Source of the DNA: Tsukamurella sp. M9C
GTDB taxonomy: Bacteria > Actinomycetota > Actinomycetes > Mycobacteriales > Mycobacteriaceae
Direction of reading: 5' to 3'
Length of the DNA stretch: 64,000 bases
Assembly (NCBI RefSeq): GCF_020169415.1
Contig: NZ_JAIULG010000004.1
Location: 123,807-187,806, forward strand
Under the pieces are notes generated by a model. That model was not told where the DNA came from. It did not search any database and saw nothing but the letters and a program-made list of their open reading frames with translations. A program made the translations under genes and the position numbers. How positions within the stretch are numbered: position 1 is the first letter of the stretch; each line of letters starts with the position of its first letter. Positions 9,546 to 18,265 of this stretch are shown one piece after another.

Positions 9546-9722
9546 AGGGGACGCTCCTTCTGGACTCGGCGGACGGCGGAACCGGACGCACCGGCTCGAC
9601 CCGTCCCACAATGCCACCCGCCGCCCCCGCGTGCCCGCGCGGGAAGCAGATCGGCGTGCGCGATGTTGCACCGAGGAGCAGGATCTTCGTCAGAAGTGAC
9701 CGTCCCACGAGCAGGAGCCGAA

Positions 9723-10352
9723 GTGACCGATACCGCCCCGTCCACCACCAAGGATCGCGTCGAGTTCTGGTTCGACCCGCTGTGTCCGTGGTGCTGGATC
9801 ACCTCGCGGTGGATCCTCGAGGTCGAGAAGGTGCGCGACATCGACGTGCAGTTCCACGTCATGAGCCTGGCCGTCCTCAACGAGGGCCGCGACGACCTGC
9901 CCGAGATCTACCGGGAACTCATGAAGACGGCGTGGGGCCCGGTGCGCGTGCTCATCGCCGCCGCGCAGCGCCACGGCGACGACGTGCTGCCGAAGCTGTA
10001 CACAGCGATGGGCACCCGGATCCACAACGAGCAGAACAAGGACCTGGCCGCCGTGATCGCCGAGTCGCTGGCCGAGACCGGCCTGGAGCCCGACCTCGCC
10101 GCCGCCGCGGACAGCACCGACTACGACGAGGCCCTGCGCGCGAGCCACCACGCCGGCATGGACAAGGTGGGCCCCGACGTGGGTACGCCGACCATTCACG
10201 TCAACGGCACCGCGTTCTTCGGCCCCGTGCTCTCGCGCATCCCGCGCGGCGACGACGCGGGCCGCGTGTGGGACGGCGCGGTGCTCCTCGCGAGCTACCC
10301 GCATTTCTTCGAGCTCAAGAGGAGCCGCCACGAGGAGCCCGCGTTCGACTGA
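9723..10352 (+). CDS. DsbA-family mycothiol-dependent oxidoreductase (Rv2466c type)
   Basis: 209-residue thioredoxin-fold protein with the active-site CPWC in FDPLCPWCW near the N-terminus and the cis-Pro region [10 protein letters not shown] near residue 155, with a helical insertion between. M. tuberculosis Rv2466c, the apparent orthologue by position and motif, is a mycothiol-dependent reductase that activates nitro prodrugs and protects against oxidative stress. The GTG start follows AGGAG by about eight bases. No signal peptide, so it is cytoplasmic, unlike classical DsbA. Divergent from pepN, as in M. tuberculosis. Confidence 0.9.
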   Translation: MTDTAPSTTKDRVEFWFDPLCPWCWITSRWILEVEKVRDIDVQFHVMSLAVLNEGRDDLPEIYRELMKTAWGPVRVLIAAAQRHGDDVLPKLYTAMGTRIHNEQNKDLAAVIAESLAETGLEPDLAAAADSTDYDEALRASHHAGMDKVGPDVGTPTIHVNGTAFFGPVLSRIPRGDDAGRVWDGAVLLASYPHFFELKRSRHEEPAFD

Positions 10353-10363
10353 CACCGCGAACG

Positions 10364-10403
10364 ACGAACCCCGCCGCACCGGCAACGGTGCGGCGGGGTT
10401 CGT
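10364..10403. terminator. Bidirectional intrinsic terminator, 17-bp perfect stem
   Basis: A perfect 17-bp inverted repeat (10364-10380 and 10387-10403) with a GGCAAC loop lies between the convergent DsbA-like and M48 protease genes. Confidence 0.85.
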
Positions 10404-10414
10404 CGGTTCGAGGG

Positions 10415-11971
10415 CTAGGAGCCGGCCGGCGGGTTCTCGTTCTGCCCCGGCTGCTCGGGCTGCCCGTCGGGAGCCTTCCCGGCCTGCGTACCGGAGTCGC
10501 CCTGCGGGGCGTGCCGCTGCGCGAAGTAGCCGCCCTCCGGGTAGGGCTGACTCTGCTGCGCGGGTGCCGGCTGCTCCGTCGGGACGTGGGTGGGGCCGTA
10601 CGGTCCCGTCGGGACCTGGTGCACGGGACCCGGTCCGACGGGGGCCGCCTGCACCTGCCCGGGAGCGGGCGCCAGCACCTCCTGCTGGGTGTACGTCGGC
10701 ACCGGGCCGGCGGGCACGACCGCGCCGCCGCCGACGCCGCGCATCGGGCCGCTGGGGGCGAACCACAGCGAGCCGGCCTTGGTGCGGTTGCGCAGCGCGG
10801 CCGCGCGCCAGGTGAGCACGGGATGCGACGCGGTGAGGTTCACCAGCCAGGTGAAGAAGCCCTTGTCGGTGGACGCGCGGTCGGCGAGCTGGTCGAAGTC
10901 GACCTCCTTGCCGAGGTACTTGCCGGCGCCGAGGACGCCCATGCCGCCGGGCGTACCCGCGGGCTCGTTGAAGTAACCGTAGTTGTCGGCCGTGTACTCC
11001 TGCGAGCGGGACAGGGCCGCGCCGATCACCGGCAGGTAGCTCATCGCGAACGACCCGAGCTGCCGCCAGTAGGAGACGTGACCGGCGGCGATGTGGCCGA
11101 CCTCGTGGCCGACGATGTAGGCGAGCGCCTCGGGGTCGCGGGCCTCGCCGCCGATCTCGAACAGGTCGCTGTAGACCACCACGAAGCGGCGGAAGCCGTG
11201 GCCCGAGGCGAAGGCGTTGATCTGGCCGTTGCCGATCACCACGAAGGCGTCGGGGACCTCCCGCATGCCGTACCGGGCCGCCGCCTCGCGCACCATCCGA
11301 TAGCCCTCGGGGAACTGCGTCGGGGTCATCTGCACCCCCTGGACGCGGGGCGAGGCCCAGGTGATGCCTCGGACGAGGAACACGACGATCGGCGCGAGGA
11401 GTGCGAGCAGCAGGTACTCGTTGACCACCCCGACCGCGGCCAGGACCAGCGCGCCCCCGTAGATCAGCAGGGTCACGAGGATCACGATCACCAGCAGCGG
11501 GATCTCCCAGGGATGGCGCCGCGGCGGCCCGGCGTACGACGGGGCCTGCGGCACCGGCGGAACGGGGCCGCCGGGGCCACCCGGGAAGTGTCCGCCGGGG
11601 AAGTGTCCGCCGGGGACGTGCGCGCCCGGGAAGTGGCCCGAGCCGAACTGCGGGCCGCCGGGCTGCTGGGCGGGGGCGCCCAGGCCCGCGGTCACCGACG
11701 GGTCGTGTGCGCCGAGCTCGGGCAGCGCGTGGTGCCCGCCGGAGTGGTGCCGCTCGGTCGGGAAGTCCGCGGCGGGGATGGCGGAGGTCGCCGCGTCGGA
11801 CGGCGACGGGTCCGCCGCCGGTTCGTCGGGCTGCACCACGGGGAAGAAGCCCGTGCTCGGCATCGTCGATTCGTCCGGTTCGGAGCTGAAGGCCCCGGTG
11901 CGGGCGGACGCGGTGGGGGAGGAGTCGCCCTGCGGCTCCCGGCCCGGTGTCTGCTCGGTGCTGTCATCCAT
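10415..11971 (-). CDS. Membrane-anchored M48 family metalloprotease
   Basis: 518-residue zinc protease. Residues about 1-180 are a Pro/Gly/His-rich disordered region; two adjacent hydrophobic helices follow (about 185-225, LLVIVILVTLLIY and YLLLALLAPIVVF). The catalytic core carries HEVGH (HEXXH) and the later EYTADNYGY segment supplying the third zinc ligand, as in HtpX/Ste24 enzymes. The C-terminal 100 residues are again Pro/Gln-rich. The disordered tails are far longer than in HtpX. Likely role is turnover of membrane or envelope proteins, inferred from the family. It diverges from rpiB, with 62 bases between starts. Confidence 0.88.
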   Translation of the reverse strand: MDDSTEQTPGREPQGDSSPTASARTGAFSSEPDESTMPSTGFFPVVQPDEPAADPSPSDAATSAIPAADFPTERHHSGGHHALPELGAHDPSVTAGLGAPAQQPGGPQFGSGHFPGAHVPGGHFPGGHFPGGPGGPVPPVPQAPSYAGPPRRHPWEIPLLVIVILVTLLIYGGALVLAAVGVVNEYLLLALLAPIVVFLVRGITWASPRVQGVQMTPTQFPEGYRMVREAAARYGMREVPDAFVVIGNGQINAFASGHGFRRFVVVYSDLFEIGGEARDPEALAYIVGHEVGHIAAGHVSYWRQLGSFAMSYLPVIGAALSRSQEYTADNYGYFNEPAGTPGGMGVLGAGKYLGKEVDFDQLADRASTDKGFFTWLVNLTASHPVLTWRAAALRNRTKAGSLWFAPSGPMRGVGGGAVVPAGPVPTYTQQEVLAPAPGQVQAAPVGPGPVHQVPTGPYGPTHVPTEQPAPAQQSQPYPEGGYFAQRHAPQGDSGTQAGKAPDGQPEQPGQNENPPAGS

Positions 11972-12033
11972 GCCATCGAATGTAGGCTGTGCCGCTCATC
12001 GATGCGCGCGCGGCGCGTGTCAGACTTGTATTC

Positions 12034-12516
12034 ATGCGCGTTTACCTCGGCGGCGACCACGCCGGATTCGAACTGAAGTCCCAGATCATCGAGCACCTGA
12101 CGGCGAACGGTCACGAGGCCGTCGACTGCGGCGCCCACACCTACGACGCCGTCGACGATTACCCCGCGTTCTGCATCGACGCCGCAACCCGCGTCGTCGC
12201 CGACCCCGGCAGCCTCGGCATCGTCCTCGGCGGCAGCGGTAACGGCGAGCAGATCGCCGCGAACAAGGTGCCCGGCGCCCGCTGCGCCCTCGCGTGGAGC
12301 GTCGAGACCGCGAAGCTGGCGCGCGAGCACAACAATGCGCAGCTGATCGGCATCGGCGGCCGTATGCATAGCAAGGAGGAGGCGCTGGCCATCGTCGACG
12401 CCTTCCTCGGGCAGGCGTGGTCGGAGGAGCCCCGGCACCAGCGCCGAATCGACATCCTCGCCGAGTACGAGCGCACCGGCGTCGCCCCCGCCGTTCCGGG
12501 CGCCCCCGAGGCCTGA
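12034..12516 (+). CDS. rpiB: Ribose-5-phosphate isomerase B
   Basis: 160-residue RpiB interconverting ribose 5-phosphate and ribulose 5-phosphate in the pentose phosphate pathway. Family features are the opening MRVYLGGDHAGFELK, the anion-hole GGSGNGEQIAANKVPG and the REHNNAQLIGIGGR helix. The mycobacterial-type active site lacks the Cys of E. coli RpiB and uses a Glu, consistent with the GNGEQ segment. The ATG start removes 15 unsupported upstream codons. nei2 follows after 12 bases in the same direction, as in M. tuberculosis (Rv2465c-Rv2464c). Confidence 0.95.
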   Translation: MRVYLGGDHAGFELKSQIIEHLTANGHEAVDCGAHTYDAVDDYPAFCIDAATRVVADPGSLGIVLGGSGNGEQIAANKVPGARCALAWSVETAKLAREHNNAQLIGIGGRMHSKEEALAIVDAFLGQAWSEEPRHQRRIDILAEYERTGVAPAVPGAPEA

Positions 12517-12528
12517 CCGGCACCGACG

Positions 12529-13329
12529 ATGCCCGAAGGGCACACACTCCACCGGCTCGCCCTCGCCCACGACGCACTGTTCGCGGGCGAGGGCGTCCGC
12601 GTCTCCAGCCCCCAGGGCAGGTTCGCCCCGGAGGCGAAGCGCCTCGACGGCCGCGTCTTCGAGCGCGCCGACTCGTGGGGCAAGCACCTCTGGCACCGCT
12701 ACGACGGCGGGCTGATCGTCCACGTCCATCTGGGCCTGTACGGCGCCTTCACCGATTTCGGGGTGTCCGACGGTGCGCCCGCTCCCATCGGACAGGTGCG
12801 GTACCGCATCGTCGGGCCGCGCGGCGGCACCGACCTGCGCGGCCCCACCGCGTGCGAGCTCGTCACCGAGGAGCAGGTCGACGGTGTCCTCGCGCGCCTC
12901 GGCCCCGACCCGCTGCGGCCCGATTCCGATCCCGACGACGCGTGGCGCCGCATCGAGCGGTCGCGACGGCCCGTCGGCGCGCTGCTCATGGACCAGAAGG
13001 TGATGGCCGGCGTCGGCAACGTCTACCGCGCCGAGGTGCTCTTCCGCGCCGGGATCGACCCGCACCGCGAGGGCCGCGACGTCTCCCGTGCGGAGTTCGA
13101 CGGGATCTGGGCGGATCTGGTCGCCCTGATGCCGATCGGCGTCGAGCGGGGGCGCATGCACGTGGTGCGGCCGGAGCACGACCACGGCGCACCGTCGTAC
13201 GCCGAGGACCGGCCCCGGACCTACGTCTACCGGCGGACCGGCGACCCCTGCCGTGTGTGCGGCACGCCCGTGCGGACCGAGGTCATGGAGGCGCGGAACC
13301 TGTACTGGTGCGCCACCTGTCAGAGCTGA
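12529..13329 (+). CDS. nei2: Fpg/Nei-family DNA glycosylase-lyase (Nei2)
   Basis: 266-residue base-excision-repair enzyme that removes oxidised pyrimidines and cleaves the abasic site. The protein starts MPEGHTLHR, giving the catalytic Pro2 and Glu3; the H2TH region includes DQKVMAGVGNVYRAE, and the C-terminal zinc finger is CRVCG...CATC with YVYRRTGDPC before it. Length and the MPEGHT start match actinobacterial Nei2 (Rv2464c) rather than MutM (MPELPE). It is the second gene of the rpiB unit. After it, the M. tuberculosis-like gene order breaks off until tig at 56.3 kb. Confidence 0.93.
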   Translation: MPEGHTLHRLALAHDALFAGEGVRVSSPQGRFAPEAKRLDGRVFERADSWGKHLWHRYDGGLIVHVHLGLYGAFTDFGVSDGAPAPIGQVRYRIVGPRGGTDLRGPTACELVTEEQVDGVLARLGPDPLRPDSDPDDAWRRIERSRRPVGALLMDQKVMAGVGNVYRAEVLFRAGIDPHREGRDVSRAEFDGIWADLVALMPIGVERGRMHVVRPEHDHGAPSYAEDRPRTYVYRRTGDPCRVCGTPVRTEVMEARNLYWCATCQS

Positions 13330-13411
13330 CGCCGCTGTTAGCTCGGACACATCACCGGTTTCTTAACATGGATTTCAGCTCGTTCTCATCCGCGGGCGCA
13401 AGGGTTGTCCC

Positions 13412-14407
13412 ATGAACACGCTGACCGTCCACAGCAGGGCGGCCCGGCGACCGGCGGACGCCGGCCGGGCCCGGATCACCGTGCTCGCCGTCGGGGGCAC
13501 GGGCGAGTCCTGGATCGACGACCCCCGCACCGAGGTGACCGGCATGCTCAGCCACGTGGTGGCCGAGCTCGACGAGCGCTTCGGCGCCCGCTGGGTGGGC
13601 TACCCCGCCTCCTACGGGCCGGTGCCCGCGCGCGACGGCATCTCCTTCGCGGAGTCCGTGTCGGTCGGCGTCGAGCGCCTCCTGGCCGCGATCGCCGACG
13701 CCGACGGCCCCGTCGTCCTCATCGGCTACTCGCAGGGCTGCACCGTGGTCCGCCGGGTGCTCGGCGCGATGGCCGACGGGCCCGTGCTCGCGCCGAACGT
13801 GCTCGCCGCCGGCCTGATCTCCGACCCCGAACGGCCGCACGGCAGCGACCCGGCGCTGTGCGGCTCCGGCGTCGCGGGTGACGGCCCGTCGGTGCCCGAC
13901 GGGCTGCCGCTGCAGTGGATCTCGCACCCGCAGGACGTGATCTGCAACGCCAGCGTCGACTCTTTCGTCCGCGACATCGCCGACGCCACCGCCTACCTGA
14001 CGTTGCGCGACCTGGCGACGTGGGCGCCCCGCGCGGCGGGGGAGTACCTCGGCCACCGCTTCCAGAACGCCACCCGCACGGCGTTCGGCTCCCGGCAGTG
14101 GCGGCGCGACGTGGACCGGTTGCGCACGGCGGGCCGGGAGATCCTCGGCTACCTGCCGCGGGTGCAGTACCGCGGCCGCGACTACAACCTGCGCGGCAAC
14201 CGGCACACCGCGTACGCCACCGAGCCGCTCGCGCGGCTGCGGCACGAGGACTACGAGCTCACGGGCTGCCAGATCCTGGCGCAATGGCTGCAGGTCCAGG
14301 CCACCTTCGCCCTCCCGGCGGAGCCGGATCGCGCCGCCGGGGCCCCGCAGAGCGGTGCGCCCGCGGCCGCTGGTCTAGAGTCGGTGAAGTATTTGCAGGC
14401 CGGCTGA
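13412..14407 (+). CDS. Cutinase/PE-PPE-type serine esterase
   Basis: 331-residue alpha/beta-hydrolase. An opening strand ITVLAVGGTGE and the nucleophile elbow GYSQGC (GxSxG, Ser about residue 109) with the preceding VVLIGY strand match the cutinase, PE-PPE-domain and phage LysB group of esterases. LISDPERPHGSDP and LQWISHPQDVICN probably supply the Asp and His region. There is no obvious N-terminal signal peptide, so location is uncertain. Possible substrates are lipid or mycolyl esters, by family analogy only. It sits in the slot where M. tuberculosis has lipP, but is a different esterase family. Confidence 0.65.
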   Translation: MNTLTVHSRAARRPADAGRARITVLAVGGTGESWIDDPRTEVTGMLSHVVAELDERFGARWVGYPASYGPVPARDGISFAESVSVGVERLLAAIADADGPVVLIGYSQGCTVVRRVLGAMADGPVLAPNVLAAGLISDPERPHGSDPALCGSGVAGDGPSVPDGLPLQWISHPQDVICNASVDSFVRDIADATAYLTLRDLATWAPRAAGEYLGHRFQNATRTAFGSRQWRRDVDRLRTAGREILGYLPRVQYRGRDYNLRGNRHTAYATEPLARLRHEDYELTGCQILAQWLQVQATFALPAEPDRAAGAPQSGAPAAAGLESVKYLQAG

Positions 14408-14424
14408 CCCGGAGGTAGAGCGAA

Positions 14425-14700
14425 GTGGCACGTGACACCGAGAGCATCGAGCGCGATATCGAGCGCGCCCGGGAGCAGCTGGCGGCAACGCTGGACCAGC
14501 TGGGCGAGCGGGCGGACCCCCGCAAGCTCGCCGAGCAGGCGCAGCAGTCGGTGATCGCCACCGTGACGAAGCCGCCGGTGCTCGCCGCCGCGGCCGGCGT
14601 CGCGGTGCTGGCCGCGCTCGTAATCGGTTCGCGCTTCAAGCGGGCACGTCGGGAGAAGCAGCTCATCCGCGCGATCGCCGAGGGCAAGATCTCGCTCTGA
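14425..14700 (+). CDS. DUF3618 domain-containing membrane protein
   Basis: 91-residue protein. The N-terminal helix IERDIERAREQLAATLDQLGERADP is the DUF3618 signature, followed by one membrane helix (about 55-75, AAAAGVAVLAALVIG) and a basic tail. The GTG start is preceded by GGAGG at a good distance and lies 17 bases after the esterase stop; the lipoprotein gene follows after five bases, so the three may be one operon. DUF3618 proteins are often found with membrane-stress or phage-holin-like genes, but function is unknown. Confidence 0.85.
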   Translation: MARDTESIERDIERAREQLAATLDQLGERADPRKLAEQAQQSVIATVTKPPVLAAAAGVAVLAALVIGSRFKRARREKQLIRAIAEGKISL

Positions 14701-14705
14701 CCCGC

Positions 14706-15092
14706 ATGGATCGCACGAAACGAGGCGGCGCCGGCATCGGCGCCGCCTTCGTCGTCTCCGGGCTCCTCGTGGCCGGGTGCAGCGGCCCCGCGGCGGGCCC
14801 CGTCGCGCTGCCCGCGGGCTTCCCGGCGCAGCAGGTCCCGGTGGTCGGCGAGATCCGCAAGGCCGAGACCATCGAGGTCGGGCACGCGATGTGGCGGGTC
14901 ACCGTCGAGGGGCGCGACACCGTGGCAGCGGCTCGTGCGCTGCTCGCGGCGGGCCTGGCCCCCGTCGCGCCGGGCGTCCCGCTCGACGCCGGCCGGATCG
15001 GGGCCGTGTACCGCGGCCACGGCTTCACCGTCGGGATCTCGTCGAACGACGGTGACGTGACCTACGTCGTGAGCCCCACGCCCGGCGCCTGA
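14706..15092 (+). CDS. Small predicted lipoprotein
   Basis: 128 residues. A basic start (MDRTKRGG), a hydrophobic stretch (about 12-22) and a lipobox LLVAGC predict lipid attachment at Cys23 and export to the outer face of the membrane. The mature part is a small mixed alpha/beta domain with no recognised family, ending DGDVTYVVSPTP. It follows the DUF3618 gene by five bases. Function unknown. Confidence 0.75.
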   Translation: MDRTKRGGAGIGAAFVVSGLLVAGCSGPAAGPVALPAGFPAQQVPVVGEIRKAETIEVGHAMWRVTVEGRDTVAAARALLAAGLAPVAPGVPLDAGRIGAVYRGHGFTVGISSNDGDVTYVVSPTPGA

Positions 15093-15132
15093 CCTCAGGG
15101 AATCTCCTGATTCCGCCATCGCGGATCGGCGC

Positions 15133-15145
15133 TACGCTGGATCCA
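15133..15145 (+). promoter_or_regulatory. Leaderless promoter of the decapeptide-repeat gene
   Basis: TACGCT at 15133-15138 followed by six bases and the ATG at 15145; no Shine-Dalgarno sequence. Fits a TANNNT -10 element directing a leaderless mRNA. Confidence 0.4.
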
Positions 15146-15939
15146 TGGAGTTTCCGAAAGCACTGCTCGCCCCCGCCCGCGTCGGGCTGGCCGCGGCGGG
15201 CCTGGGCCTCGCCGCCGCCGAGACCTCGGTCGGTGTGGCGCGCGACGTCGTGTCGATGGCCGCGGACAGGATCGATCCCGGCTCGGGCGGAGGCACCCGC
15301 CACGAGAATCTGATCACCGCCGCGCAGCGCGTGCCCCACATCGTGCACCGCGTGTCCGACCTGCTGAGCGACGACGGCGCCATCCATCGCGTGGTGGGCC
15401 GCGGCGGCGCGGCGGACCGGGTGGCCGACCTGTTCGACGAGGGCGGCGCCGTCGACCGCGTGATCCGGCCCGACGGTCCGCTGGACCGCGCCACCCGCGA
15501 GGGCGGCATCGTCGACGCCTTCACCGCGGAGGACGGCGTGGTGCAGAAGCTCGCCGAGGTGACCGAGGCGATGAACAAGCTCACGCCGACGATCGCCGCG
15601 ATGGGGCAGCGGTTGGGCGACATCGAGACGGTGGTCGGCGCGGCGAACACCGTCGCCGAGCCCGTGACCGACCTGCTCTCGAGCCTGCCGAAGTTCGCCC
15701 TGCGCACCGCGAGCGAGGTCGCCAAGGCGGCGCAACCGCGCCAACCCAGGCCCGCCCGGGTCGTGGCGGCCCCGTCGGTCGCGGTCCCGCCCGCGGTCGT
15801 CGTCGCCTCGGTCGTCGAGGTGGAGGCCGTCGAGGTCCAGCCCGAGGCGCCCGGAGCTCCGGCCGCGCCCGAGCCCCCGACTGCGACCGCGACCGAGGCT
15901 CCCGCGGCGGACGGCGGCGATCCGCCCGCGCAGGGCTGA
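15145..15939 (+). CDS. Decapeptide-repeat protein of unknown function
   Basis: 264 residues with no recognised domain. The N-terminus is Ala/Gly/Leu-rich and amphipathic (about 1-35). Residues 78-140 contain six related ten-residue units, starting GAIHRV, GAADRV, GAVDRV, GPLDRA, GIVDAF and GVVQKL, with one unit 13 long. A helical region (about 140-190) is followed by a Pro/Ala/Val/Glu-rich disordered tail. No signal peptide is convincing. The pattern suggests a scaffolding or envelope-associated protein, but this is inference. The stop is three bases from the stop of the convergent metA. Confidence 0.6.
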   Translation: MEFPKALLAPARVGLAAAGLGLAAAETSVGVARDVVSMAADRIDPGSGGGTRHENLITAAQRVPHIVHRVSDLLSDDGAIHRVVGRGGAADRVADLFDEGGAVDRVIRPDGPLDRATREGGIVDAFTAEDGVVQKLAEVTEAMNKLTPTIAAMGQRLGDIETVVGAANTVAEPVTDLLSSLPKFALRTASEVAKAAQPRQPRPARVVAAPSVAVPPAVVVASVVEVEAVEVQPEAPGAPAAPEPPTATATEAPAADGGDPPAQG

Positions 15940-15942
15940 GCG

Positions 15943-16857
15943 CTACGCGCCGTCCGGGTCGAACGGCGTCTCCTGGTAGACGCAGTAGTTGAGCCAGTTG
16001 CTGTAGAGCAGGTTCCCGTGGCCGCGCCAGCGGTTGCGCGGGAGCTGCGCGGGATCGTCGTCCGGGAAGTAGTGGGCGGGCGGAGCGACCGGGAGACCCT
16101 GTTCGCTGTCCCGCGCGTACTCGCGGGCCAGGGTGTCCGCGTCGTACTCCGGATGGCCCGTCACGTAGACCTGACGACCGTCCCGGCTGGCCGCGAGGTA
16201 CACGCCGGCCTCCGCGCTGACGGCCAGCACGTCGACCTGGCCGGTCGCTTCGACGTCGGCCGCCTCGACGTCCGTGTGCCGCGAGTGCGGGGCCAGGAAG
16301 TCGTCGTCGAAGCCGGTGACGACGGGCGATCGCGCCGCGGTGAGACGGTGCGGGTAGACGCCCGAGAGCTTCTGGGGCAGTTCGTGTTTGCCGACGCCGT
16401 AGTGGTGGTACAGCGCCGCCTGGGCGCCCCAGCAGACGTGCAGAGTGGACTGCACGTTGGTCCGCGTCCAGTCGAGGATCCGGGTCATCTCCGGCCAGTA
16501 GTCGACGTCCTCGAAGTCGAGCCGCTCGACCGGGGCCCCGGTGATGATCAGGCCGTCGAAGTGCTGCTCGGCCACGTCGTCGAAGGTGGAGTAGAACGAG
16601 TCGAGGTGCTCCGACGCGGTGGTCCGCGAGACGTGGCTGGCCATGCGCAGCAGCGTGAGCTCGATCTGCAGCGGGCTGTTGCTGAGCAGGCGCAGCAGCT
16701 GGGTCTCGGTGGTGACCTTCATCGGCATCAGGTTCAGGATGGCGATCCGCATGGGGCGGATGTCCTGATGTCCCGCGCGGTCGTCGGACATGACGAAGAC
16801 CTGCTCCGCGGCCAGGACGGCCCGGGCGGGGAGGTCGTGGGGCATGGTGACGGGCAC
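15943..16857 (-). CDS. metA: Homoserine O-acetyltransferase, MetA type
   Basis: 304-residue MetA-family acyltransferase activating homoserine for methionine synthesis. With the GTG start, residues fall exactly on the Bacillus cereus numbering: Cys142 nucleophile (HVCWGAQ), His235 and Glu237 (VTGHPEYD), and Glu111 in ITGAPVE. Glu at 111 is the determinant of acetyl-CoA use; succinyl-CoA enzymes such as E. coli MetA have Gly (VTGAPLG). So the protein is predicted to be an acetyltransferase despite its homology to succinyltransferases. An internal ATG at 16845 is possible. No other methionine genes are adjacent. Confidence 0.92.
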   Translation of the reverse strand: MPVTMPHDLPARAVLAAEQVFVMSDDRAGHQDIRPMRIAILNLMPMKVTTETQLLRLLSNSPLQIELTLLRMASHVSRTTASEHLDSFYSTFDDVAEQHFDGLIITGAPVERLDFEDVDYWPEMTRILDWTRTNVQSTLHVCWGAQAALYHHYGVGKHELPQKLSGVYPHRLTAARSPVVTGFDDDFLAPHSRHTDVEAADVEATGQVDVLAVSAEAGVYLAASRDGRQVYVTGHPEYDADTLAREYARDSEQGLPVAPPAHYFPDDDPAQLPRNRWRGHGNLLYSNWLNYCVYQETPFDPDGA

Positions 16858-16921
16858 CCGACCAGCTTAGTTCAGCGCCGCGGGCACCCGATCCCACCCG
16901 GGGCGACGGCGGACGACGTGA

Positions 16922-17593
16922 CTACGTGTAGGACTTCGCGCAGATCGTGTAGACCGGGTCGTCGAAGAAGTAGCTGCGGTCCCACTCGCCCGAGCAGCGC
17001 CCGGAGTCCTTGAGGCCGCCCACCACGGAGACCACGGTGATGGTGCCCGGCGCGCCGCACTGCCCGGCCGCCTTGATCCAGGTGCCCGGCACGGGGGCCG
17101 TGTAGCAGTAATTCACGTTGAGGTTGGGCGTGAGGCAGTACCAGAGGCCCCGCGCGATCGAGGTCTGCTCGGCGCGGCACTTCTCGCCAGCCGGCATCAC
17201 CTGGGTGACCTTGTACGGCGAGCCGCCGTCGTCGCAGTTGCCGACCTTCGGCGCCTCGGGCACGTCGTAGAGGCAGTCGTTGATGCGGAAGACGGCGCCG
17301 GCGCCGGTCGTGGCCGACGCGGTGTCCTTGCCCGGCTCGGCGCCGTTGGAGTCGCTGAGCAGCGCGGCCACCACGATCGCGGCGACCAGGGCGACGACCG
17401 ACGCGACGGCGACGAGCGCCAGGATCACGTTGCGGCTCGAGTTGGGCTTCTGCGGCGGGGTCGGGGGAGGGCCGCCGGGCACGGGGCCGGGCGCGGCTGG
17501 GCCGCGCGGAGGGTTCGGGAGCGGGATCGCCTGCGAGTAGGCCTGCCCCGGCTGGTTCGGGTTCTGGCCGCCGTACGGACCGGGGCCGGTCAT
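16922..17593 (-). CDS. Pro-rich, single-pass membrane protein with Cys-rich outer domain
   Basis: 223 residues: a Pro/Gly/Gln-rich cytoplasmic N-terminus (1-54), one membrane helix (about 57-82, VILALVAVASVVALVAAIVVAAL) and an external domain with about nine cysteines (INDCLYD, GNCDDG, EKCRAE, YCLTP, YCYTA, QCGAP, GRCSG, TICAKS) that could form disulfides. It resembles the LppU/SCO3897-like group of actinobacterial envelope proteins. The ATG overlaps the stop of the upstream glycosylase gene in an ATGA, indicating translational coupling. Function unknown. Confidence 0.7.
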   Translation of the reverse strand: MTGPGPYGGQNPNQPGQAYSQAIPLPNPPRGPAAPGPVPGGPPPTPPQKPNSSRNVILALVAVASVVALVAAIVVAALLSDSNGAEPGKDTASATTGAGAVFRINDCLYDVPEAPKVGNCDDGGSPYKVTQVMPAGEKCRAEQTSIARGLWYCLTPNLNVNYCYTAPVPGTWIKAAGQCGAPGTITVVSVVGGLKDSGRCSGEWDRSYFFDDPVYTICAKSYT

Positions 17594-18165
17594 GCGCCCG
17601 CCTTCTTCGCCGCCGCCTTCATCTCCTTCTTGTGGGCCCGCACCTTCTGCAGGGACTCGCCGTCGACGACGTCCGCGACCGACCGGTATCCGGCCTTGCC
17701 GTAGTCGCCGACCGCCGTCGCCCAGCCGCGCGGCTTCACGCCGAGCTGCTTGCCGACGAGCGCCGCGAAGATCTTCGCCTTCTGCGCGCCGAAGCCGGGG
17801 AGGGCCTCGATCCGCTTCACCAGGTCGGCGCCGGACGCGGCCTCCGTCCAGATCCGCTCGGCCTGCCCGTCGTACTCGTCGACGACGATCTGCGCGAGGG
17901 TCTGCAGGCGCGCCGCCATGGCACGGCCGTACCGGTGGATCGCGGGCGGCGTGGTGCACAGTTCCTCGAACCGGACCGGGTCCGCGACCGCGATGTCGCG
18001 CGGGTCGATACTGCCGAACCTGTCGAGCACCTTCCACGGACCCGCGAACGCGCGTTCCATCGGGAACTGCTGGTCGAGAAGCATGCCCGCGAGCAGCGCG
18101 AACGGATGCTCCGAGAGCACCGCGTCCGACTCGGGTTCCCCCGTGATGTGCAACGTGACCGCCAT
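17590..18165 (-). CDS. HhH-GPD-type base excision DNA repair protein
   Basis: About 191 residues belonging to the short actinobacterial HhH-GPD group. Visible features are PFALLAGMLLDQQFPMERAF (helix packing typical of the superfamily) and the helix-hairpin-helix LPGFGAQKAKIFAALVGKQ, followed by RGWATAVGDYG with the Asp of the GPD segment. There is no iron-sulfur Cys cluster. A basic Lys-rich C-terminus is present. A GTG start three codons upstream (18174) is an alternative. Predicted to excise damaged bases; the substrate is unknown. Coupled by ATGA overlap to the Pro-rich membrane protein. Confidence 0.85.
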   Translation of the reverse strand: MAVTLHITGEPESDAVLSEHPFALLAGMLLDQQFPMERAFAGPWKVLDRFGSIDPRDIAVADPVRFEELCTTPPAIHRYGRAMAARLQTLAQIVVDEYDGQAERIWTEAASGADLVKRIEALPGFGAQKAKIFAALVGKQLGVKPRGWATAVGDYGKAGYRSVADVVDGESLQKVRAHKKEMKAAAKKAGA

Positions 18166-18265
18166 GAGCGCCACTTTACTTCAGCCGTGCCTTCCCATAC
18201 GGGGACCGACGCGGCGGCTAGGGTTGCAGATGACGGCCAAGGCGAGGCGAAACGAGGAGAAGCGG

